53,216 bases of DNA from an uncultured Pelagibacteraceae bacterium (lineage in GTDB: Bacteria > Pseudomonadota > Alphaproteobacteria > Pelagibacterales > Pelagibacteraceae). Location: NCBI GenBank assembly GCA_902614835.1, contig CACMMU010000005.1, positions 1 through 53,216 of the forward strand. The letters are read 5' to 3'. The translations under genes and the position numbers were made by a program. The first letter of the stretch is position 1. Every line of letters starts with the position of its first letter. Positions 46,024 to 53,216 of the stretch are shown in pieces. Below the pieces are notes generated by a model that was given only the letters and a program-made list of their open reading frames with translations, was not told the DNA's origin and made no database searches.

Positions 46024-46565
46024 AGAATTTTTTTTTTTTAATTTTTATATTTTTATTTACGTCAACAGTTAACAGTGAGGAAAGTCAAATGATACTAAAA
46101 ACAAAATATGGGGATGTTGAAATTAAATTATTTTCAGATGTTGCACCTAAGCACGTAGAAAGAATAAAAACACTTGCTGAAAACAAAAAATATGATGGGG
46201 TAGTTTTTCACAGAGTTATCGACGGTTTTATGGCACAAACTGGCGATGTCAAGTTTGGAAATTCGGAAAACTTTAATCCCTCTCTAGTAGGTACTGGTGG
46301 TTCAGATTTTCCAGATTTAAAAGCAGAGTTTAGTAGCTTGCCACATGTTAGAGGAACGCTATCTATGGCTCGATCAGCTGACCCAAATAGTGCAAACAGC
46401 CAATTTTTTATTTGCTTTGATGAATCCCCTCATCTTGATAGGCAATATACAGTTTTTGGCCAAGTTACTAAAGGAATGGAGCACATTGACAAAATTAAAA
46501 AAGGGAAAGATTCAAGCGGTTCCGTAGAAGATCCTGATAAAATTATAAGTCTTAAAATAAAATAA
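46020..46565 (+). CDS. ppiB: Exported cyclophilin-type peptidyl-prolyl isomerase
   Basis: This 181-residue cyclophilin has a signal peptide (about 1-19, FLIFIFLFTSTVNS), so it is probably periplasmic (PpiA-like location). The fold motifs are present: FHRVIDGFMAQTGD with the catalytic arginine, DPNSANSQFFICFD, and HLDRQYTVFGQV. The usual tryptophan before the last motif is replaced by histidine, as in many bacterial forms. It overlaps coaD by four bases and precedes tgt by eight. Confidence 0.9.
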   Translation: MKNFFFLIFIFLFTSTVNSEESQMILKTKYGDVEIKLFSDVAPKHVERIKTLAENKKYDGVVFHRVIDGFMAQTGDVKFGNSENFNPSLVGTGGSDFPDLKAEFSSLPHVRGTLSMARSADPNSANSQFFICFDESPHLDRQYTVFGQVTKGMEHIDKIKKGKDSSGSVEDPDKIISLKIK

Positions 46566-46573
46566 AAAAAACA

Positions 46574-47689
46574 ATGGATTCAAAAAAAATATTTTTTGAA
46601 TTAATTAAAAAAAATAATGAAGCCAGGCTTGGTAAAATTCAAACAACACATGGATTTATAGATACACCAGCTTTTATGCCTGTTGGTACTCAAGGCACGG
46701 TCAAAAGTATTTTTGTAGATGATATCTTGGAAACAGGTACACAGATAATTTTAGGTAATACATACCATCTTTTTTTAAGACCAGGCCTTGAGGTATTAAA
46801 TAAATTTGGTGGTTTACAAAAATTTATGAATTGGGATAAACCAATTTTAACCGACTCTGGCGGTTATCAAGTTATGTCTTTATCTAAATTCAATACGATT
46901 GATGAAAATAAGGGGGCTATTTTTTCTTCACATATTGATGGAAAAAAATTTATTTTAAGTCCTGAAAAAAGTATTCAAATCCAAAAATCAATAAATTCAG
47001 ATATTTTAATGGTTTTAGATGTCTGTCCCAAATTAACTAAAAATAAAAAAAATATCTCAGAGGCGATAAAGATTTCAAATTTATGGGCACGAAGATCAAA
47101 AGATGAATTTAATGATGAAAAGAATAAATTTCTATTTGGTATTATCCAAGGTGGATTATTTCCTGATCTCAGACTAGAAAGTCTTGAGAATTTAAAAACA
47201 CTAAACTTTGACGGTTATGCAATGGGAGGCCTTGCTGTTGGGGAAAACCAAAATGATATGTTTGATATTTTAAGTAAAATTGTAAAGCATATGCCTAATG
47301 AAAAACCAAGATATTTAATGGGCGTTGGCACACCTTCAGATATTCTTGGAGCTGTAAGTTATGGTATTGATATGTTCGATTGTGTTTTACCAACACGTTC
47401 TGGAAGAACAGGTCTTGCATTTACATGGAATGGAAAGATAAATTTGAAAAATTCAAAATTTAAAAATGATCATGAGCCCTTAAATCCAAATAATAACCTA
47501 AGAGGTTTGAACAAATACTCTAAAAGCTATCTAAACCATCTTGTAAATACCAATGAAATTCTAGCATCTATGATTATATCCTTACATAATGTTAATTTTT
47601 ACCAAGAATTTATGAAACAAATTAGAACCGAAATAAAAGAGGGGACATTTAGCGCTTTTTACAAAAAATACATAAATATGTATAACTAG
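46574..47689 (+). CDS. tgt: tRNA-guanine transglycosylase lacking the zinc-binding cysteines
   Basis: This 371-residue enzyme exchanges guanine-34 of GUN-anticodon tRNAs for preQ1 on the way to queuosine. The catalytic parts are intact: LTDSGGYQVMSL with Asp93, Asp149, GIIQGGL, MGGLAVGE with Glu224, and GIDMFDCVLPTRSGRTG with nucleophile Asp269. The structural zinc site is not. Where E. coli Tgt has Cys302, Cys304 and Cys307, this protein has Asn307, Leu309 and Leu312; only the fourth ligand, His338, remains. The flanking sequence (PL--KYSKSYLNHL) aligns without gaps, so this is loss rather than misalignment. tRNA-Asn in this window is a likely substrate. Confidence 0.93.
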   Translation: MDSKKIFFELIKKNNEARLGKIQTTHGFIDTPAFMPVGTQGTVKSIFVDDILETGTQIILGNTYHLFLRPGLEVLNKFGGLQKFMNWDKPILTDSGGYQVMSLSKFNTIDENKGAIFSSHIDGKKFILSPEKSIQIQKSINSDILMVLDVCPKLTKNKKNISEAIKISNLWARRSKDEFNDEKNKFLFGIIQGGLFPDLRLESLENLKTLNFDGYAMGGLAVGENQNDMFDILSKIVKHMPNEKPRYLMGVGTPSDILGAVSYGIDMFDCVLPTRSGRTGLAFTWNGKINLKNSKFKNDHEPLNPNNNLRGLNKYSKSYLNHLVNTNEILASMIISLHNVNFYQEFMKQIRTEIKEGTFSAFYKKYINMYN

Positions 47690-47737
47690 TTATTAATTGA
47701 AATTTTTAAATTCTTGTATATAAAGAATTTCTTTAAC

Positions 47738-47813
47738 GGGCCCTTAGCTCAGCTGGTAGAGCACTTCCCTTTTAAGGAAGGTGTCGTTGGTTCGAATCCA
47801 ACAGGGCTCACCA
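47738..47813 (+). tRNA. tRNA-Lys (anticodon TTT)
   Basis: A complete cloverleaf is present with acceptor GGGCCCT/AGGGCTC (one G-T pair), anticodon loop CTTTTAA, T arm GTTGG-TTCGAAT-CCAAC, discriminator A and encoded CCA. It lies 48 bases after tgt in the same direction and faces the M48 peptidase gene. Confidence 0.97.
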
Positions 47814-47818
47814 AAGAA

Positions 47819-48658
47819 TTAAATTTTTATTGGCGGATATTCAATTATAATTTGATTAATCCATTCATTTAGATTTTCAATACGATTTTTACTTGATGGA
47901 TGTGTACTTAAAAATTGGGGTGGTTCTTTACCTTTGTTTGCTTCAGACATTCTTTTCCAGAGATTAACAGATTCTTTTATATTAAAACCTGATAGCGATG
48001 AGAAAATAAGTCCTAGATAATCTGCTTCTGTCTCTTGTTTTCTTCCAAAAGGATTCATTATACCTAACTGAAAAATATCCATGCCGGTTGCTCTCCCCAC
48101 TGTATTTCTAGTTCTATTAATTGCGCCACCTAAAAATATATCCGCAACCTGTGTACCAACATTAACCGCCATAGCTTGACTCATTCTTTCAACAGAATGT
48201 TTCGCAACAGCATGAGCAATTTCATGACCCATAATAGTTGCAAGACCATCATCATTTTCGGCAACATCTAAAATTCCAGTATAAACTGCTATTTTGCCTC
48301 CTGGCATGCACCAGGCATTTTTAACTTTTTTATTATCAACTAAAACATATTCCCAATCAAAATTTTTAGTAGGATCTATGTTATCTTTTTTAAGAAAAAA
48401 ACTAGTAACTGATTTTTCAATTTTACCACCTATTTCAATTATATTTTTTAAATCTTTTCCATCTTTGATTAATTTAGCTTTACCTTTGAAATTGTTGTAT
48501 GCACCCGCAGCTTGTTTGTTTATAAAAGACTCAGGATATATTGCCAGTTGTTTTCTCTCAGTTATGGGAACAGTAGAACATGATGCTAAGAAACCACAAC
48601 AACTGCCAGTAAATAATTCAAGAAATTTCCTTCTACTTATGTTATAAGTTTTTTTCAT
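47819..48658 (-). CDS. M48-family zinc metallopeptidase with Tat/lipoprotein signal
   Basis: This 279-residue exported peptidase of the Oma1/LoiP-BepA class has zinc site HEIAH (145-149) with a third ligand in EADYLG (Glu211). The N-terminus reads NISRRKFLELF (twin arginines 9-10), a hydrophobic stretch, then LASC with Cys27. It therefore looks like a Tat-exported lipoprotein, with tatABC 14 kb away. Relatives degrade misfolded envelope proteins. The C-terminus STHPSSKNRIENL is the typical late motif. It is monocistronic on the minus strand. Confidence 0.88.
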   Translation of the reverse strand: MKKTYNISRRKFLELFTGSCCGFLASCSTVPITERKQLAIYPESFINKQAAGAYNNFKGKAKLIKDGKDLKNIIEIGGKIEKSVTSFFLKKDNIDPTKNFDWEYVLVDNKKVKNAWCMPGGKIAVYTGILDVAENDDGLATIMGHEIAHAVAKHSVERMSQAMAVNVGTQVADIFLGGAINRTRNTVGRATGMDIFQLGIMNPFGRKQETEADYLGLIFSSLSGFNIKESVNLWKRMSEANKGKEPPQFLSTHPSSKNRIENLNEWINQIIIEYPPIKI

Positions 48659-48707
48659 TGAAATTATTATACATTAAATTTAAAACAGATTTTAGTAAGT
48701 TTTATAT

Positions 48708-49328
48708 ATGACCAAAATGGTAAAGAAAAAGACTAAAATATCTGTTTTTTCAAGACTTCGGAATTATTTTTTCACGGGGATATTTGTTTTGATTCCAATA
48801 GGGATAACTTTATATTTAACTCTATTCCTAATAAAAATCTCATCCAAAATTTTACCTAAGGAGCTAAATCCAAATTATTACATTCCTTACAATATTCCAG
48901 GTCTTGAAATATTAATTTCACTCATTTTAATTACAATAATTGGGTGGTTGTCATTAACCTTTATAGGAAAAAGGTTTGTCTTAATAATTGAAGCCATATT
49001 AAACAGAATTCCAATTCTACGAACTATATATTCTTCCGCAGAACAATTAATTGAAAATTTTTCCCAAGATAAAAAAAGTCAAAAGAGTGTAGTGTTAGTC
49101 CAGTATCCACGTCAAGGTGTTTGGGCAATTGGTTTTGCAACAAAAGAAAATTCTGGAAAAATTAAAGAAGCTATAGGTCAGGAAACAATGAATGTTTTTG
49201 TTCCGACCACACCAAATCCTACAAGTGGTTTTTTACTAATGTTTCCTAAAAAAGATATAATTTTTTTAGATTTAACATTCGAAGAAGCTTCAAAGTTTGT
49301 AGTTTCTGCAGGCAGTATAAATCCTTAA
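48708..49328 (+). CDS. DUF502-family membrane protein
   Basis: This 206-residue protein has two membrane helices (about 20-40 and 62-85) and the DUF502 pattern: YFFTGIFVLIPIGITLYLTLF, GRKFVLIIEAILNRIPILRTIYSSAEQLI-like and VLVQYPRQGVWAIGFAT, then PNPTSGFLLMFPKKDIIFLDLTFEEA. The function in bacteria is not established. It is placed before recG, which converges on it with one base between stops. It is separated from the M48 gene by 49 bases that must hold both divergent promoters. Confidence 0.88.
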   Translation: MTKMVKKKTKISVFSRLRNYFFTGIFVLIPIGITLYLTLFLIKISSKILPKELNPNYYIPYNIPGLEILISLILITIIGWLSLTFIGKRFVLIIEAILNRIPILRTIYSSAEQLIENFSQDKKSQKSVVLVQYPRQGVWAIGFATKENSGKIKEAIGQETMNVFVPTTPNPTSGFLLMFPKKDIIFLDLTFEEASKFVVSAGSINP

Positions 49329-49329
49329 T

Positions 49330-51375
49330 TTAAACAACATCAGTTACTATTTCAACTTTGTCATATAATTTTAATAAGTTTTTAAATTCTAATATATTAT
49401 CAGGTTTGCATTTTTTAATTTCATCCTCTGCTAAAGAGAATAAATCTTTATGATGTATTGGATCAGCATATTTAAAACTTTTAAGACCACTTTGCTGATA
49501 ACCTAAGAGATCTCCATGTCCTCTAAGTTTTAAGTCTTCTTCAGCTATAACAAAACCGTCATTTGTTGATTTTAAAATTCTTAATCTTTTCTTTGCATTT
49601 TCACTAAGATTTTGTTTGTATAAAAGTATACACATAGACTCATTTTTTCCTCGACCAACTCTTCCTCTAAGTTGGTGTAACTGTGATAATCCAAACTTAT
49701 TAGCATCTTCAATTATTATTGTATTTGCATTGGGTATATCGATACCCACTTCTATCACTGTAGTACTAACAAGAATTTTAATTTTTTTATTAATAAAATT
49801 ATCAATTACTATTTTTTTTTCTTTTTCATTTAAATTTCCATGTATTAATCCAACTTGATTGGGAAAAATCTTTTTTATATATTTAAATTTTTCAGTTGCA
49901 GATGAAAATTTTAACTTTTTAGACTCCTCAATTAAAGGGCACACCCAATATATTTGGTTATTTAATTGAATCTGCTTTTTTAATAGGGGAATAATTTCAT
50001 TTATTTTTTTTTCAGGCTTAATTAATGTGATTATTTTTTTTCTATCCTGAGGTTTTTCTGTAAGTTTTGATACATCCATATCTCCATATGAAGACATCAT
50101 CATGGTCCTTGGTATAGGAGTGGCAGACATTAATAAAACATCGCAGTCATTCCCGCCTTTTTTTGCTAATAACAGTCTTTGTTTAACTCCAAATTTATGT
50201 TGTTCGTCAATTATAACAAGTCCTAATTTTTTGAATTTTATTTTTTTTTGAAATAATGAATGTGTTCCTATAATTAAATTTATCTTTCCATCACTTAAAT
50301 CTTTTATAATTCTTTTTTTGTTGTCTGTTTTACTTGATAGTTTTTCTATAGTAATACCTGTATTTGAAAAAGTCTTTAAAGCATTTTCATATTGTTGGTT
50401 CGCTAAAATTTCAGTAGGAGCCATATAAGCAACTTGATACTTTGAATGAAATATTTTTGCAGCTAATAAAAAGGCAATTATTGTCTTACCTGACCCAACA
50501 TCTCCCTGTATTATTCTAAACATCCTAAATTTTGAGGCAATATCATTTTCTAATTCTTTTAGTATTCTTTTTTGGCCATTAGTCAATTTATATGGAAAAT
50601 TTAATATTATTTTGTCAATTAATTTATTCGATATTTTTTTAATATTATTTCTCTTAACTTTGATTATTTTTCTAGCTTTAAATAACATAAGAAGATTTGA
50701 AAATATTTCATCATAAGCTATTCTTCTTTGATCATTTGAGTGAATATCCAGTCTTCTTTGAGGGCTATGAAGATTTTCAAAAGTTTCCCTTATTTTATTA
50801 AAACTATTTTTTTTTAAAAATTCATCTGAATACCAATCATCATTTCCTTTAATATTCTTTAATGTTGCATTGATAATTTTTCTATACCTTTTTTCTCCCA
50901 AACCATCTGTTAAGGAATATTTTGGAAAAACTTTTAATATTTCATCTCTATTTTCAAAAAGTTTTACGTATGTTGGATTTGTAATTTGATAATTATTCTT
51001 ATAAAATGATACTTTGCCACTTATTAATACATCCTTATTAATGGGTAATAGTTTTCTTACATAAAATTCATTGCTATTAAAAAAAATAATATTAATTTTA
51101 TTTTTTTCGTCAGTACATATAACTTTGTTTGGTAGGTTTCTTACTCTTGGAAAATTATATTTATATACTTTTACTCGAACATTAGCTAGTTTACCGATTT
51201 CTAATTTGTCAAGGTCTGTTATTTTTGATCTGTCAGTAACTTCATACGGAAAGTCGAATAATAAATCTTTAATTTTTTCTATATTCTTTTTTTTTAAGTA
51301 AAACCTTAATTTTGATCCAACTCCTTTTAAGGAAGAAATATCTTTATAAAGAAATGCATTATTATTATTATTCAT
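49330..51375 (-). CDS. recG: ATP-dependent DNA helicase RecG
   Basis: This 681-residue branch-migration helicase reverses stalled forks. An N-terminal wedge/OB domain (KGVGSKLRFYLKKKNIEKIKDLLFDFP, then KVRVYKYNF-like) precedes the helicase core. Core motifs are GDVGSGKT, DEQHKFGV, MSATPIPRT, TTVIEVGIDIPNA and QLRGRVGRG. The C-terminal motif LRGHGDLLGYQQSGLKSFKYAD is RecG specific. It diverges from sdhE by 29 bases, an alphaproteobacterial arrangement. Confidence 0.96.
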   Translation of the reverse strand: MNNNNNAFLYKDISSLKGVGSKLRFYLKKKNIEKIKDLLFDFPYEVTDRSKITDLDKLEIGKLANVRVKVYKYNFPRVRNLPNKVICTDEKNKINIIFFNSNEFYVRKLLPINKDVLISGKVSFYKNNYQITNPTYVKLFENRDEILKVFPKYSLTDGLGEKRYRKIINATLKNIKGNDDWYSDEFLKKNSFNKIRETFENLHSPQRRLDIHSNDQRRIAYDEIFSNLLMLFKARKIIKVKRNNIKKISNKLIDKIILNFPYKLTNGQKRILKELENDIASKFRMFRIIQGDVGSGKTIIAFLLAAKIFHSKYQVAYMAPTEILANQQYENALKTFSNTGITIEKLSSKTDNKKRIIKDLSDGKINLIIGTHSLFQKKIKFKKLGLVIIDEQHKFGVKQRLLLAKKGGNDCDVLLMSATPIPRTMMMSSYGDMDVSKLTEKPQDRKKIITLIKPEKKINEIIPLLKKQIQLNNQIYWVCPLIEESKKLKFSSATEKFKYIKKIFPNQVGLIHGNLNEKEKKIVIDNFINKKIKILVSTTVIEVGIDIPNANTIIIEDANKFGLSQLHQLRGRVGRGKNESMCILLYKQNLSENAKKRLRILKSTNDGFVIAEEDLKLRGHGDLLGYQQSGLKSFKYADPIHHKDLFSLAEDEIKKCKPDNILEFKNLLKLYDKVEIVTDVV

Positions 51376-51404
51376 AAAAATTATATTATATAATCTTATA
51401 AAAT

Positions 51405-51659
51405 ATGAATAAAATAAATTCTCTTAAAAAAAAAATAAAATATCGCTCTGAATACAGAGGTATAAAAGAAATGGATTTAGTATTAGGAAATTTTGTAAAA
51501 AAATATGTTGATACTTTTGGTGAGGAAGAATTATTAGATCTTTATAAAATATTAGAAAAAGATGACGATACAATTTTCAAATGGTATTCTAGTACAACAG
51601 ATAATAATGAAATTGAGAAAACCAAAGTAAGTAAATTATTAAAAAATTTTAAATTATAA
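51405..51659 (+). CDS. sdhE: FAD assembly factor SdhE
   Basis: This 84-residue protein promotes covalent FAD attachment to the succinate dehydrogenase flavoprotein. The diagnostic RGIKEMDLVLGNF (RGxxExD) lies at about residues 18-30, followed by helical segments EEELLDLYKILEKDDDTIFKWY. It diverges from recG as in other alphaproteobacteria. Its stop codon abuts tRNA-Ser on the other strand. Confidence 0.93.
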   Translation: MNKINSLKKKIKYRSEYRGIKEMDLVLGNFVKKYVDTFGEEELLDLYKILEKDDDTIFKWYSSTTDNNEIEKTKVSKLLKNFKL

Positions 51660-51749
51660 TGGCGGAGAGGGTGGGATTCGAACCCACGAATGAGTAAACC
51701 CATTGCTAGTTTTCAAGACTAGTGCTTTCAACCGCTCAGCCACCTCTCC
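51660..51749 (-). tRNA. tRNA-Ser (anticodon TGA)
   Basis: A class II cloverleaf of 90 bases lies on the minus strand with acceptor GGAGAGG/CCTCTCC, anticodon loop CTTGAAA (TGA), a long variable arm (AATGGGTTTACTCATT), T arm GTGGG-TTCGAAT-CCCAC and encoded CCA. Confidence 0.97.
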
Positions 51750-51851
51750 TATATATTAGTCTAAGATAATGGTTATATATCAAAGATTTAAAAAATTCAG
51801 CAACACAATAATTTTATAGAATGTAAAAAAATATTGGAATATAAGCTTAAA

Positions 51852-52847
51852 ATGAAAAAGATAACAATATTTCTCTTATTTATCTTTCTAAATTTCACTC
51901 AGAATCTTTATGCAAATGAAAACTTTAAAGCATGGTTAAAAGATTTTAAAAAAACTGCTATAAAAAAAGGTATCTCTAAAAAGACCGTGAATCTAGTAAT
52001 GGATGATGCTAAATATTTACCCAAGGTTATCGAATATGATAGGTATCAACCTGAATTTTATGAAGATACATTTACATATATAAATAAAAGAGCAAACCAA
52101 GACAAGGTTAACAAAGGTATCAGGTTATACAAGAGAGAAAAAAATTTAATTAACAAAATCGAGAAAGTTTTTTTAGTTGAGAAGGAACTTTTGTTAGCAT
52201 TAATGGGTATCGAAACTAACTTTGGAAAATATTTAGGAAAAATGGATATTGTATCATCCTTAGCAACACTCAGTTTTGATAAAAGAAGAAGCGTTTTTTT
52301 TACAAATGAGTTGTTAGTTTTACTTAAACTAATTGACGAAGGTATCATCGACAAAAGTATACTATTTGGTTCATGGGCAGGTGCTTTTGGTAATTTTCAA
52401 TTTATGCCCTCAACTATAAAAAGTTATGCAATTGATTATAATAAAAATACTGATATTGAATTAAAAAAAATTGACGACTCTTTTGCATCAGCTGCAAATT
52501 ATATAAAAAAAATTGGATGGAAAAAAAATGAACCTTGTTTTTTTAGGGTTAAACTTAAAAAAGAAATACCAAAAAAATATTTAAATAGTTCGGCTAGAAA
52601 AATTCATAACAAAAAGAAGGTAAAATTTTTCAAAAAATATTTAGATTCAATTGATGGAATAATTGAAGATGAAAATATTTTATCAGCTATAATAATACCA
52701 GATAAGGATATAATACCAGGTGCAGAAAACTTAGACCCAGCGTTCATTGTTTTTTCAAACTATGAACTGATACTAAAATGGAATAGATCTTTGAGATTTG
52801 CACTTGCTGTTTGTACTTTAAAAGAGAAATTTAAAGATGAAATATAG
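51852..52847 (+). CDS. mltB: Membrane-bound lytic murein transglycosylase B (GH103)
   Basis: This periplasmic enzyme of about 331 residues cleaves peptidoglycan to 1,6-anhydromuropeptides. It has a signal peptide (KKITIFLLFIFLNFTQNLYANE). The catalytic glutamate is in ALMGIETNFGKYLG, and GSWAGAFGNFQFMPSTIKSYA is the signature. FKAWLKDFKKTAIKKGISKKTV is the usual N-terminal helix of MltB-like proteins. I start at ATG 51852, which begins a normal signal peptide; a TTG at 51834 is in frame. It overlaps the following lipoprotein gene by 11 bases. Its products feed the NagZ recycling step. Confidence 0.93.
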   Translation: MKKITIFLLFIFLNFTQNLYANENFKAWLKDFKKTAIKKGISKKTVNLVMDDAKYLPKVIEYDRYQPEFYEDTFTYINKRANQDKVNKGIRLYKREKNLINKIEKVFLVEKELLLALMGIETNFGKYLGKMDIVSSLATLSFDKRRSVFFTNELLVLLKLIDEGIIDKSILFGSWAGAFGNFQFMPSTIKSYAIDYNKNTDIELKKIDDSFASAANYIKKIGWKKNEPCFFRVKLKKEIPKKYLNSSARKIHNKKKVKFFKKYLDSIDGIIEDENILSAIIIPDKDIIPGAENLDPAFIVFSNYELILKWNRSLRFALAVCTLKEKFKDEI

Positions 52848-53216
52848 ATTTATTATTCTTATACTTTTTTTAAATTCATGTGCGTCTTCATATAGTGGAT
52901 CATTGAAATCAAATCAATTTATACCATATAGCTCAAAAGGTTTTGCATTAATATATCAGGACTCCGATTATGATAATAAAGTTATCTCTAAAAAATTAGA
53001 CAATAATAACCTAGAACTGGCTCACAGGAAATTAGGTAGAAATAAGATCGTTGTACTAACTAACCCGGAAAACAATAAATCGCTCCAGTTAAAAATTACT
53101 AAAAAAGCCAGGTATCCTAATTTTTTTAATCTTGTTGTTTCTAAAAAAGTTGCAGATGAATTAAATCTCAACCCAGAATTTCCCTATGTAGAACTGTATG
53201 AAAGAACTAAAAATAA
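52837..53216 (+). CDS. RlpA-like lipoprotein with degenerate catalytic motif (3' end outside)
   Basis: The first 126 residues are visible. The signal sequence ends in LNSC with Cys15, so it is a lipoprotein. The following region resembles the double-psi beta-barrel of RlpA: LELAHRKLGRNKIVVLTNPEN (AAH-L-G-V-VTN in RlpA), then LVVSKKVADELNL and YVELYE. The NDRGP motif with the catalytic aspartate reads KKARYPN, and the HGxxTANGE segment is shortened. It may be a non-catalytic RlpA that only binds glycan strands. It overlaps mltB by 11 bases, matching the mltB-rlpA order of alphaproteobacteria. A C-terminal SPOR domain, if any, lies outside. Confidence 0.65.
   Translation, partial: MKYRFIILILFLNSCASSYSGSLKSNQFIPYSSKGFALIYQDSDYDNKVISKKLDNNNLELAHRKLGRNKIVVLTNPENNKSLQLKITKKARYPNFFNLVVSKKVADELNLNPEFPYVELYERTKN

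Overview
The window is chromosomal DNA of a marine alphaproteobacterium of the SAR11 clade (Pelagibacterales). The base composition is very A+T rich and A/T homopolymers are common. Spacers are tiny, many genes overlap by 1-11 nt, and no non-coding gap exceeds about 200 bp. ABC importers with abundant periplasmic binding proteins dominate the first 20 kb. The gene orders argS-(SPOR position)-nagZ-scpA-scpB-tatABC-serS and recG/sdhE are alphaproteobacterial. This assignment is inferred from gene content and composition; no database search was run. No insertion sequence, integrase, prophage or CRISPR array was seen.

Layout. Positions 1-5.2 kb hold a sugar or glucoside ABC importer (binding protein and two permeases on minus, ATPase divergent on plus), followed by the 5' part of a glycoside hydrolase. 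Positions 5.2-8.3 kb hold zinc uptake (znuA diverging from znuC-znuB-zur) with two Zur-type boxes between them. Positions 8.4-10.3 kb hold proX-proW (glycine betaine import) without an adjacent ATPase. An EgtD-like histidine methyltransferase follows at 10.5 kb. A Fur-type box and an Fe(III) importer occupy 11.5-15.3 kb, then tRNA-Arg, then the general amino-acid importer aapJQMP (15.6-19.9 kb). A DUF6134 protein, an XRE regulator and tRNA-Asn/Cys lead into valS-ilvD-manC.

From 27 to 53 kb the content is mostly housekeeping. It includes a frameshifted xthA, an A-type Fe-S carrier, dgt, argS, nagZ, scpAB, tatABC, serS, yajC-secD-secF, a PuuD-like membrane protein, uvrA, ssb, gyrA, coaD, a cyclophilin and tgt. 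It continues with tRNA-Lys, a Tat-type M48 peptidase, a DUF502 protein, recG, sdhE, tRNA-Ser, mltB and a truncated RlpA-like lipoprotein.

The main oddities are these. Tgt has lost all three zinc-binding cysteines while keeping its active site. ManC lacks about 70 residues between its two domains. A DUF11-like periplasmic domain is inserted in a MalF-type permease. EgtD stands alone beside a betaine importer. Stem-loops separate the binding-protein gene from the permease gene in all four importers that have that junction, although two of the four are weak. xthA is broken at a run of ten A. The importers, osmolyte-related genes and metal regulators fit nutrient scavenging in a streamlined oligotroph.
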